From Galaxea fascicularis (lineage: Eukaryota; Cnidaria; Anthozoa; Scleractinia; Euphylliidae): a DNA stretch of 64,000 nt. Where the stretch lies: contig OX419345.1 of NCBI GenBank assembly GCA_948470475.1, positions 2,982,001 through 3,046,000 of the forward strand, read 5' to 3'. Position numbers and translations under genes: made by a program. The stretch's first letter is position 1. Every line of letters begins with the position of its first letter. Under the pieces are notes generated by a model, which searched no databases, was not told where the DNA came from, and was given only the letters and a program-made list of their open reading frames with translations. Below, piece by piece: positions 27,001 through 38,440 of the stretch.

Positions 27001-30000
27001 ATAAGAATAGAAATCATGTTTTCGGAGTTCTTGGAAGCATTTGCAGATGATTTCTAGGTTCCTTTTTGAAGTAGGCAAAGTTTAAGCCAAATTCAAAATT
27101 TGACTCAAAAGCATGTGGTCCCCCCTTTGGGTTTTGGTCAAAATTTCAACTTTGCTAAAATCTTGCACACAGCTCAAATAAGAATAGAAATCATGTTTTC
27201 GGAGTTCTTGGAAGCATTTGCAGATGATTTCTAGGTTCCTTTTTGAAGTAGGCAAAGTTTAAGCCAAATTCAAAATTTGACTCAAAAGCATGTGGTCCCC
27301 CCTTTGGGTTTTGGTCAAAATTTCAACTTTGCTAAAATCTTGCACACAGCTCAAATAAGAATAGAAATCATGTTTTCGGAGTTCTTGGAAGCATTTGCAG
27401 GTGATTTCTAGGTTCCGTTTTGAAGTAGGCAAAGTTTAAGCCAAATTCAAAATTTGACTCAAAAGCATGTGGTCCCCCCTTTGGGTTTTGGTCAAAATTT
27501 CAACTTTGCTAAAATCTTGCACACAGCTCAAATAAGAATAGAAATCATGTTTTCGGAGTTCTTGGAAGCATTTGCAGATGATATCTAGGTTCCGTTTTGA
27601 AGTAGGCAAAGTTTAAGCCAAATTCAAAATTTGACTCAAAAGCATGTGGTCCCCCCTTTGGGTTTTGGTCAAAATTTCAACTTTGCTAAAATCTTGCACA
27701 CAGCTCAAATAAGAATAGAAATCATGTTTTCGGAGTTCTTGGAAGCACTTGCAGATGATTTCTAGGTTCCTTTTTGAAGTAGGCAAAGTTTAAGCCAAAT
27801 TCAAAATTTGACTCAAAAGCATGTGGTCCCCCCTTTGGGTTTTGGTCAAAATTTCAACTTTGCTAAAATCTTGCACACAGCTCAAATAAGAATAGAAATC
27901 ATGTTTTCGGAGTTCTTGGAAGCATTTGCAGATGATTTCTAGGTTCCTTTTTGAAGTAGGCAAAGTTTAAGCCAAATTCAAAATTTGACTCAAAAGCATG
28001 TGGTCCCCCCTTTGGGTTTTGGTCAAAATTTCAACTTTGCTAAAATCTTGCACACAGCTCAAATAAGAATAGAAATCATGTTTTCGGAGTTCTTGGAAGC
28101 ATTTGCAGATGATTTCTAGGTTCCTTTTTGAAGTAGGCAAAGTTTAAGCCAAATTCAAAATTTGACTCAAAAGCATGTGGTCCCCCCCTTTGGGTTTTGG
28201 TCAAAATTTCAACTTTGCTAAAATCTTGCACACAGCTCAAATAAGAATAGAAATCATGTTTTCGGAGTTCTTGGAAGCATTTGCAGATGATTTCTAGGTT
28301 CCTTTTTGAAGTAGGCAAAGTTTAAGCCAAATTCAAAATTTGACTCAAAAGCATGTGGTCCCCCCTTTGGGTTTTGGTCAAAATTTCAACTTTGCTAAAA
28401 TCTTGCACACAGCTCAAATAAGAATAGAAATCATGTTTTCGGAGTTCTTGGAAGCATTTGCAGATGATTTCTAGGTTCCTTTTTGAAGTAGGCAAAGTTT
28501 AAGCCAAATTCAAAATTTGACTCAAAAGCATGTGGTCCCCCCTTTGGGTTTTGGTCAAAATTTCAACTTTGCTAAAATCTTGCACACAGCTCAAATAAGA
28601 ATAGAAATCATGTTTTCGGAGTTCTTGGAAGCATTTGCAGATGATTTCTAGGTTCCTTTTTGAAGTAGGCAAAGTTTAAGCCAAATTCAAAATTTGACTC
28701 AAAAGCATGTGGTCCCCCCTTTGGGTTTTGGTCAAAATTTCAATTTTGCTAAAATCTTGCACACAGCTCAAATAAGAATAGAAATCATGTTTTCGGAGTT
28801 CTTGGAAGCATTTGCAGATGATTTCTAGGTTCCTTTTTGAAGTAGGCAAAGTTTAAGCCAAATTCAAAATTTGACTCAAAAGCATGTGGTCCCCCCTTTG
28901 GGTTTTGGTCAAAATTTCAACTTTGCTAAAATCTTGCACACAGCTCAAATAAGAATAGAAATCATGTTTTCGGAGTTCTTGGAAGCATTTGCAGATGATT
29001 TCTAGGTTCCTTTTTGAAGTAGGCAAAGTTTAAGCCAAATTCAAAATTTGACTCAAAAGCATGTGGTCCCCCCTTTGGGTTTTGGTCAAAATTTCAACTT
29101 TGCTAAAATCTTGCACACAGCTCAAATAAGAATAGAAATCATGTTTTCGGAGTTCTTGGAAGCATTTGCAGATGATTTCTAGGTTCCTTTTTGAAGTAGG
29201 CAAAGTTTAAGCCAAATTCAAAATTTGACTCAAAAGCATGTGGTCCCCCCTTTGGGTTTTGGTCAAAATTTCAACTTTGCTAAAATCTTGCACACAGCTC
29301 AAATAAGAATAGAAATCATGTTTTCGGAGTTCTTGGAAGCATTTGCAGATGATATCTAGGTTCCGTTTTGAAGTAGGCAAAGTTTAAGCCAAATTCAAAA
29401 TTTGACTCAAAGCATGTGGTCCCCCCTTTGGGTTTTGGTCAAAATTTCAACTTTGCTAAAATCTTGCACACAGCTCAAATAAGAATAGAAATCATGTTTT
29501 CGGAGTTCTTGGAAGCATTTGCAGATGATTTCTAGGTTCCTTTTTGAAGTAGGCAAAGTTTAAGCCAAATTCAAAATTTGACTCAAAAGCATGTGGTCCC
29601 CCCTTTGGGTTTTGGTCAAAATTTCAACTTTGCTAAAATCTTGCACACAGCTCAAATAAGAATAGAAATCATGTTTTCGGAGTTCTTGGAAGCATTTGCA
29701 GATGATTTCTAGGTTCCTTTTTGAAGTAGGCAAAGTTTAAGCCAAATTCAAAATTTGACTCAAAAGCATGTGGTCCCCCCTTTGGGTTTTGGTCAAAATT
29801 TCAACTTTGCTAAAATCTTGCACACAGCTCAAATAAGAATAGAAATCATGTTTTCGGAGTTCTTGGAAGCATTTGCAGATGATTTCTAGGTTCCTTTTTG
29901 AAGTAGGCAAAGTTTAAGCCAAATTCAAAATTTGACTCAAAAGCATGTGGTCCCCCCTTTGGGTTTTGGTCAAAATTTCAACTTTGCTAAAATCTTGCAC

Positions 30001-31374
30001 ACAGCTCAAATAAGAATAGAAATCATGTTTTCGGAGTTCTTGGAAGCATTTGCAGATGATTTCTAGGTTCCTTTTTGAAGTAGGCAAAGTTTAAGCCAAA
30101 TTCAAAATTTGACTCAAAAGCATGTGGTCCCCCCTTTGGGTTTTGGTCAAAATTTCAACTTTGCTAAAATCTTGCACACAGCTCAAATAAGAATAGAAAT
30201 CATGTTTTCGGAGTTCTTGGAAGCATTTGCAGATGATTTCTAGGTTCCTTTTTGAAGTAGGCAAAGTTTAAGCCAAATTCAAAATTTGACTCAAAAGCAT
30301 GTGGTCCCCCCTTTGGGTTTTGGTCAAAATTTCAACTTTGCTAAAATCTTGCACACAGCTCAAATAAGAATAGAAATCATGTTTTCGGAGTTCTTGGAAG
30401 CATTTGCAGATGATTTCTAGGTTCCTTTTTGAAGTAGGCAAAGTTTAAGCCAAATTCAAAATTTGACTCAAAAGCATGTGGTCCCCCCTTTGGGTTTTGG
30501 TCAAAATTTCAACTTTGCTAAAATCTTGCACACAGCTCAAATAAGAATAGAAATCATGTTTTCGGAGTTCTTGGAAGCATTTGCAGATGATATCTAGGTT
30601 CCGTTTTGAAGTAGGCAAAGTTTAAGCCAAATTCAAAATTTGACTCAAAAGCATGTGGTCCCCCCTTTGGGTTTTGGTCAAAATTTCAACTTTGCTAAAA
30701 TCTTGCACACAGCTCAAATAAGAATAGAAATCATGTTTTCGGAGTTCTTGGAAGCATTTGCAGATGATTTCTAGGTTCCTTTTTGAAGTAGGCAAAGTTT
30801 AAGCCAAATTCAAAATTTGACTCAAAAGCATGTGGTCCCCCCTTTGGGTTTTGGTCAAAATTTCAACTTTGCTAAAATCTTGCACACAGCTCAAATAAGA
30901 ATAGAAATCATGTTTTCGGAGTTCTTGGAAGCATTTGCAGATGATTTCTAGGTTCCTTTTTGAAGTAGGCAAAGTTTAAGCCAAATTCAAAATTTGACTC
31001 AAAAGCATGTGGTCCCCCCTTTGGGTTTTGGTCAAAATTTCAACTTTGCTAAAATCTTGCACACAGCTCAAATAAGAATAGAAATCATGTTTTCGGAGTT
31101 CTTGGAAGCATTTGCAGATGATTTCTAGGTTCCTTTTAAAGTAGGCAAAGTTTAAGCCAAATTCAAAATTTGACTCAAAAGCATGTGGTCCCCCCTTTGG
31201 GTTTTGGTCAAAATTTCAATTTTGCTAAAATCTTGCACACAGCTCAAATAAGAATAGAAATCATGTTTTCGGAGTTCTTGGAAGCATTTGCAGATGATTT
31301 CTAGGTTCCTTTTTGAAGTAGGCAAAGTTTAAGCCAAATTCAAAATTTGACTCAAAAGCATGTGGTCCCCCCTT

Positions 31375-31574
31375 NNNNNNNNNNNNNNNNNNNNNNNNNN
31401 NNNNNNNNNNNNNNNNNNNNNNNNNNNNNNNNNNNNNNNNNNNNNNNNNNNNNNNNNNNNNNNNNNNNNNNNNNNNNNNNNNNNNNNNNNNNNNNNNNNN
31501 NNNNNNNNNNNNNNNNNNNNNNNNNNNNNNNNNNNNNNNNNNNNNNNNNNNNNNNNNNNNNNNNNNNNNNNNNN
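31375..31574. other. Assembly gap of exactly 200 N inside the satellite
   Basis: The left flank stops at unit position 85 (CCCCCCTT) and the right flank resumes at unit position 157 (TCGGAG). An in-phase gap would be 71 bases plus a multiple of 177, that is 71, 248, 425 and so on. 200 fits none of these, so the length is a placeholder or estimate and the true amount of missing satellite is unknown. Confidence 0.98.
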
Positions 31575-33511
31575 TCGGAGTTCTTGGAAGCATTTGCAGA
31601 TGATATCTAGGTTCCTTTTTGAAGTAGGCAAAGTTTAAGCCAAATTCAAAATTTGACTCAAAAGCATGTGGTCCCCCCTTTGGGTTTTGGTCAAAATTTC
31701 AACTTTGCTAAAATCTTGCACACAGCTCAAATAAGAATAGAAATCATGTTTTCGGAGTTCTTGGAAGCATTTGCAGATGATTTCTAGGTTCCTTTTTGAA
31801 GTAGGCAAAGTTTAAGCCAAATTCAAAATTTGACTCAAAAGCATGTGGTCCCCCCTTTGGGTTTTGGTCAAAATTTCAACTTTGCTAAAATCTTGCACAC
31901 AGCTCAAATAAGAATAGAAATCATGTTTTCGGAGTTCTTGGAAGCATTTGCAGATGATATCTAGGTTCCTTTTTGAAGTAGGCAAAGTTTAAGCCAAATT
32001 CAAAATTTGACTCAAAAGCATGTGGTCCCCCCTTTGGGTTTTGGTCAAAATTTCAACTTTGCTAAAATCTTGCACACAGCTCAAATAAGAATAGAAATCA
32101 TGTTTTCGGAGTTCTTGGAAACATTTGCAGGTGATTTCTAGGTTCCTTTTTGAAGTAGGCAAAGTTTAAGCCAAATTCAAAATTTGACTCAAAAGCATGT
32201 GGTCCCCCCTTTGGGTTTTGGTCAAAATTTCAACTTTGCTAAAATCTTGCACACAGCTCAAATAAGAATAGAAATCATGTTTTCGGAGTTCTTGGAAGCA
32301 TTTGCAGATGATTTCTAGGTTCCTTTTTGAAGTAGGCAAAGTTTAAGCCAAATTCAAAATTTGACTCAAAAGCATGTGGTCCCCCCTTTGGGTTTTGGTC
32401 AAAATTTCAACTTTGCTAAAATCTTGCACACAGCTCAAATAAGAATAGAAATCATGTTTTCGGAGTTCTTGGAAGCATTTGCAGATGATTTCTAGGTTCC
32501 TTTTTGAAGTAGGCAAAGTTTAAGCCAAATTCAAAATTTGACTCAAAAGCATGTGGTCCCCCCTTTGGGTTTTGGTCAAAATTTCAACTTTGCTAAAATC
32601 TTGCACACAGCTCAAATAAGAATAGAAATCATGTTTTCGGAGTTCTTGGAAGCATTTGCAGATGATATCTAGGTTCCTTTTGAAGTAGGCAAAGTTTAAG
32701 CCAAATTCAAAATTTGACTCAAAAGCATGTGGTCCCCCCTTTGGGTTTTGGTCAAAATTTGAACTTTGCTAAAATCTTGCACACAGCTCAAATAAGAATA
32801 GAAATCATGTTTTCGGAGTTCTTGGAAACATTTGCAGGTGATTTCTAGGTTCCTTTTGAAGTAGGCAAAGTTTAAGCCAAATTCAAAATTTGACTCAAAA
32901 GCATGTGGTCCCCCCTTTGGGTTTTGGTCAAAATTTCAACTTTGCTAAAATCTTGCACACAGCTCAAATAAGAATAGAAATCATGTTTTCGGAGTTCTTG
33001 GAAGCATTTGCAGATGATTTCTAGGTTCCTTTTTGAAGTAGGCAAAGTTTAAGCCAAATTCAAAATTTGACTCAAAAGCATGTGGTCCCCCCTTTGGGTT
33101 TTGGTCAAAATTTCAACTTTGCTAAAATCTTGCACACAGCTCAAATAAGAATAGAAAACATGTTTTCGGAGTTCTTGGAAGCATTTGCAGATGATTTCTA
33201 GGTTCCTTTTTGAAGTAGGCAAAGTTTAAGCCAAATTCAAAATTTGACTCAAAAGCATGTGGTCCCCCCTTTGGGTTTTGGTCAAAATTTCAACTTTGCT
33301 AAACTCTTGCACACAGCTCAAATAAGAATAGAAATCATGTTTTCGGAGTTCTTGGAAGCATTTGCAGATGATTTCTAGGTTCCTTTTTGAAGTAGGCAAA
33401 GTTTAAGCCAAATTCAAAATTTGACTCAAAAGCATGTGGGTCCCCCTTTGGGTTTTGGTCAAAATTTCAACTTTGCTAAAATCTTGCACACAGCTCAAAT
33501 AAGAATAGAAA

Positions 33512-34988
33512 TCATGTTTTCGGAGTTCTTGGAAGCATTTGCAGATGATTTCTAGGTTCCTTTTTGAAGTAGGCAAAGTTTAAGCCAAATTCAAAATTTG
33601 ACTCAAAAGCATGTGTCCCCCTTTGGGTTTTGGTCAAAATTTCAACTTTGCTAAAATCTTGCACACAGCTCAAATAAGAATAGAAATCATGTTTTCGGAG
33701 TTCTTGGAAGCATTTGCAGATGATTTCTAGGTTCCTTTTTGAAGTAGGCAAAGTTTAAGCCAAATTCAAAATTTGACTCAAAAGCATGTGGGTCCCCCTT
33801 TGGGTTTTGGTCAAAATTTCAACTTTGCTAAAATCTTGCACACAGCTCAAATAAGAATAGAAATCATGTGTTCGGAGTTCTTGGAAGCATTTGCAGATGA
33901 TATCTAGGTTCCTTTTTGAAGTAGGCAAAGTTTAAGCCAAATTCAAAATTTGACTCAAAAGCATGTGGTCCCCCCTTTGGGTTTTGGTCAAAATTTCAAC
34001 TTTGCTAAAATCTTGCACACAGCTCAAATAAGAATAGAAATCATGTTTTCGGAGTTCTTGGAAACATTTGCAGGTGATTTCTAGGTTCCTTTTTGAAGTA
34101 GGCAAAGTTTAAGCCAAATTCCAAATTTGACTCAAAAGCATGTGGTCCCCCCTTTGGGTTTTGGTCAAAATTTCAACTTTGCTAAAATCTTGCACACAGC
34201 TCAAATAAGAATAGAAATCATGTTTTCGGAGTTCTTGGAAGCATTTGCAGATGATTTCTAGGTTCCTTTTTGAAGTAGGCAAAGTTTAAGCCAAATTCAA
34301 AATTTGACTCAAAAGCATGTGGTCCCCCCTTTGGGTTTTGGTCAAAATTTCAACTTTGCTAAAATCTTGCACACAGCTCAAATAAGAATAGAAATCATGT
34401 TTTCGGAGTTCTTGGAAGCATTTGCAGATGATTTCTAGGTTCCTTTTTGAAGTAGGCAAAGTTTAAGCCAAATTCAAAATTTGACTCAAAAGCATGTGGT
34501 CCCCCCTTTGGGTTTTGGTCAAAATTTCAACTTTGCTAAACTCTTGCACACAGCTCAAATAAGAATAGAAATCATGTTTTCGGAGTTCTTGGAAGCATTT
34601 GCAGATGATTTCTAGGTTCCTTTTTGAAGTAGGCAAAGTTTAAGCCAAATTCAAAATTTGACTCAAAAGCATGTGGGTCCCCCTTTGGGTTTTGGTCAAA
34701 ATTTCAACTTTGCTAAAATCTTGCACACAGCTCAAATAAGAATAGAAATCATGTTTTCGGAGTTCTTGGAAGCATTTGCAGATGATTTCTAGGTTCCTTT
34801 TTGAAGTAGGCAAAGTTTAAGCCAAATTCAAAATTTGACTCAAAAGCATGTGTCCCCCTTTGGGTTTTGGTCAAAATTTCAACTTTGCTAAAATCTTGCA
34901 CACAGCTCAAATAAGAATAGAAATCATGTTTTCGGAGTTCTTGGAAGCATTTGCAGATGATTTCTAGGTTCCTTTTTGAAGTAGGCAA
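33512..34988. repeat. 7-unit segment repeated at 1237-bp offset
   Basis: The short ATGTGTCCCCC unit, 2 bp shorter than normal, occurs at 33611 and 34848, and the sequence around it agrees at an offset of 1237 bp (seven units minus 2). The TGGGTCCCCC unit before it and the TAAACTCTTGC unit before that are repeated in the same order. This shows local duplication of a seven-unit segment. Confidence 0.8.
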
Positions 34989-35818
34989 AGTTTAAGCCAA
35001 ATTCCAAATTTGACTCAAAAGCATGTGGTCCCCCCTTTGGGTTTTGGTCAAAATTTCAACTTTGCTAAAATCTTGCACACAGCTCAAATAAGAATAGAAA
35101 TCATGTTTTCGGAGTTCTTGGAAGCATTTGCAGATGATTTCTAGGTTCCTTTTTGAAGTAGGCAAAGTTTAAGCCAAATTCAAAATTTGACTCAAAAGCA
35201 TGTGGTCCCCCCTTTGGGTTTTGGTCAAAATTTCAACTTTGCTAAAATCTTGCACACAGCTCAAATAAGAATAGAAATCATGTTTTCGGAGTTCTTGGAA
35301 GCATTTGCAGATGATTTCTAGGTTCCTTTTTGAAGTAGGCAAAGTTTAAGCCAAATTCAAAATTTGACTCAAAAGCATGTGGTCCCCCCTTTGGGTTTTG
35401 GTCAAAATTTCGACTTTGCTAAAATCTTGCACACAGCTCAAATAAGAATAGAAATCATGTTTTCGGAGTTCTTGGAAGCATTTGCAGATGATTTCTAGGT
35501 TCCTTTTTGAAGTAGGCAAAGTTTAAGCCAAATTCAAAATTTGACTCAAAAGCATGTGGTCCCCCCTTTGGGTTTTGGTCAAAATTTCAACTTTGCTAAA
35601 ATCTTGCACACAGCTCAAATAAGAATAGAAATCATGTTTTCGGAGTTCTTGGAAGCATTTGCAGATGATTTCTAGGTTCCTTTTTGAAGTAGGCAAAGTT
35701 TAAGCCAAATTCAAAATTTGACTCAAAAGCATGTGGTCCCCCCTTTGGGTTTTGGTCAAAATTTCAACTTTGCTAAAATCTTGCACACAGCTCAAATAAG
35801 AATAGAAATCATGTTTTC

Positions 35819-38440
35819 GGAGTTGTTGGAAGCATTTGCAGATGATTTCTAGGTTCCTTTTTGAAGTAGGCAAAGTTTAAGCCAAATTCAAAATTTGACT
35901 CAAAAGCATGTGGTCCCCCCTTTGGGTTTTGGTCAAAATTTCAACTTTGCTAAAATCTTGCACACAGCTCAAATAAGAATAGAAATCATGTTTTCGGAGT
36001 TCTTGGAAGCATTTGCAGATGATTTCTAGGTTCCTTTTTGAAGTAGGCAAAGTTTAAGCCAAATTCAAAATTTGACTCAAAAGCATGTGGTCCCCCCTTT
36101 GGGTTTTGGTCAAAATTTCAACTTTGCTAAAATCTTGCACACAGCTCAAATAAGAATAGAAATCATGTTTTCGGAGTTCTTGGAAGCATTTGCAGATGAT
36201 TTCTAGGTTCCTTTTTGAAGTAGGCAAAGTTTAAGCCAAATTCAAAATTTGACTCAAAAGCATGTGGTCCCCCCTTTGGGTTTTGGTCAAAATTTCAACT
36301 TTGCTAAAATCTTGCACACAGCTCAAATAAGAATAGAAATCATGTTTTCGGAGTTCTTGGAAGCATTTGCAGATGATTTCTAGGTTCCTTTTTGAAGTAG
36401 GCAAAGTTTAAGCCAAATTCAAACTTTGACTCAAAAGCATGTGGTCCCCCCTTTGGGTTTTGGTCAAAATTTCAACTTTGCTAAAATCTTGCACACAGCT
36501 CAAATAAGAATAGAAATCATGTTTTCGGAGTTCTTGGAAGCATTTGCAGATGATTTCTAGGTTCCTTTTTGAAGTAGGCAAAGTTTAAGCCAAATTCAAA
36601 ATTTGACTCAAAAGCATGTGGGTCCCCCTTTGGGTTTTGGTCAAAATTTCAACTTTGCTAAAATCTTGCACACAGCTCAAATAAGAATAGAAATCATGTT
36701 TTCGGAGTTCTTGGAAGCATTTGCAGATGATTTCTAGGTTCCTTTTTGAAGTAGGCAAAGTTTAAGCCAAATTCAAAATTTGACTCAAAAGCATGTGGTC
36801 CCCCCTTTGGGTTTTGGTCAAAATTTCAACTTTGCTAAAATCTTGCACACAGCTCAAATAAGAATAGAAATCATGTTTTCGGAGTTGTTGGAAGCATTTG
36901 CAGATGATTTCTAGGTTCCTTTTTGAAGTAGGCAAAGTTTAAGCCAAATTCAAAATTTGACTCAAAAGCATGTGGTCCCCCCTTTGGGTTTTGGTCAAAA
37001 TTTCAACTTTGCTAAAATCTTGCACACAGCTCAAATAAGAATAGAAATCATGTTTTCGGAGTTCTTGGAAGCATTTGCAGATGATATCTAGGTTCCTTTT
37101 TGAAGTAGGCAAAGTTTAAGCCAAATTCAAAATTTGACTCAAAAGCATGTGGTCCCCCCTTTGGGTTTTGGTCAAAATTTCAACTTTGCTAAAATCTTGC
37201 ACACAGCTCAAATAAGAATAGAAATCATGTTTTCGGAGTTCTTGGAAACATTTGCAGGTGATTTCTAGGTTCCTTTTTGAAGTAGGCAAAGTTTAAGCCA
37301 AATTCCAAATTTGACTCAAAAGCATGTGGTCCCCTCTTTGGGTTTTGGTCAAAATTTCAACTTTGCTAAAATCTTGCACACAGCTCAAATAAGAATAGAA
37401 ATCATGTTTTCGGAGTTCTTGGAAGCATTTGCAGATGATTTCTAGGTTCCTTTTTGAAGTAGGCAAAGTTTAAGCCAAATTCAAAATTTGACTCAAAAGC
37501 ATGTGGTCCCCCCTTTGGGTTTTGGTCAAAGTTTCAACTTTGCTAAAATCTTGCACACAGCTCAAATAAGAATAGAAATCATGTTTTCGGAGTTCTTGGA
37601 AGCATTTGCAGATGATTTCTAGGTTCCTTTTTGAAGTAGGCAAAGTTTAAGCCAAATTCAAAATTTGACTCAAAAGCATGTGGGTCCCCCTTTGGGTTTT
37701 GGTCAAAATTTCAACTTTGCTAAAATCTTGCACACAGCTCAAATAAGAATAGAAATCATGTTTTCGGAGTTCTTGGAAGCATTTGCAGATGATTTCTAGG
37801 TTCCTTTTTGAAGTAGGCAAAGTTTAAGCCAAATTCAAAATTTGACTCAAAAGCATGTGGTCCCCCCTTTGGGTTTTGGTCAAAATTTCAACTTTGCTAA
37901 AATCTTGCACACAGCTCAAATAAGAATAGAAATCATGTTTTCGGAGTTGTTGGAAGCATTTGCAGATGATTTCTAGGTTCCTTTTTGAAGTAGGCAAAGT
38001 TTAAGCCAAATTCAAAATTTGACTCAAAAGCATGTGGTCCCCCCTTTGGGTTTTGGTCAAAATTTCAACTTTGCTAAAATCTTGCACACAGCTCAAATAA
38101 GAATAGAAATCATGTTTTCGGAGTTCTTGGAAGCATTTGCAGATGATATCTAGGTTCCTTTTTGAAGTAGGCAAAGTTTAAGCCAAATTCAAAATTTGAC
38201 TCAAAAGCATGTGGTCCCCCCTTTGGGTTTTGGTCAAAATTTCAACTTTGCTAAAATCTTGCACACAGCTCAAATAAGAATAGAAATCATGTTTTCGGAG
38301 TTCTTGGAAACATTTGCAGGTGATTTCTAGGTTCCTTTTTGAAGTAGGCAAAGTTTAAGCCAAATTCCAAATTTGACTCAAAAGCATGTGGTCCCCTCTT
38401 TGGGTTTTGGTCAAAATTTCAACTTTGCTAAAATCTTGCA
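35819..38440. repeat. 6-unit (1062-bp) higher-order repeat in the right domain
   Basis: The rare GGAGTTGTTGG variant lies at 35819, 36881 and 37943, exactly 1062 bp (six units) apart, and again at 40244, thirteen units later. GATATC at 37083 and 38145, and TCCCCTCTTT near 37331 and 38393, keep the same 1062-bp offset. These coordinates cover the clearest consecutive copies. Confidence 0.8.

Larger units (their letters stand above)
13084..27403. repeat. Middle domain marked by GCAGGTG + GGTTCCG units
   Basis: Units carrying both GCAGGTG and GGTTCCGTTTTGAAG start at 13084, 14146, 15712, 16951, 17482, 17836, 18367, 19252, 19783, 20137, 21733, 22972, 23326, 24388, 25273, 25804, 26335 and 27397 (the unit at 17836 has GGTTGCG). 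Intervals are 6, 9, 7, 3, 2, 3, 5, 3, 2, 9, 7, 2, 6, 5, 3, 3 and 6 units after allowing for the 27-bp deletion near 15014 and the 3-bp insertion near 20950. I did not see this double variant outside the domain; GCAGGTG units elsewhere have GGTTCCT and follow GGAAACATTT. Confidence 0.85.

Noticed and set aside
28076..34988. Reading frames of 79-110 codons on the satellite, some across the N gap
   Set aside because: Ordinary units have stops in all frames. These frames exist only where a 1-2 bp indel or the N gap joins two frames, and two are copies of one duplicated segment. They are not genes.
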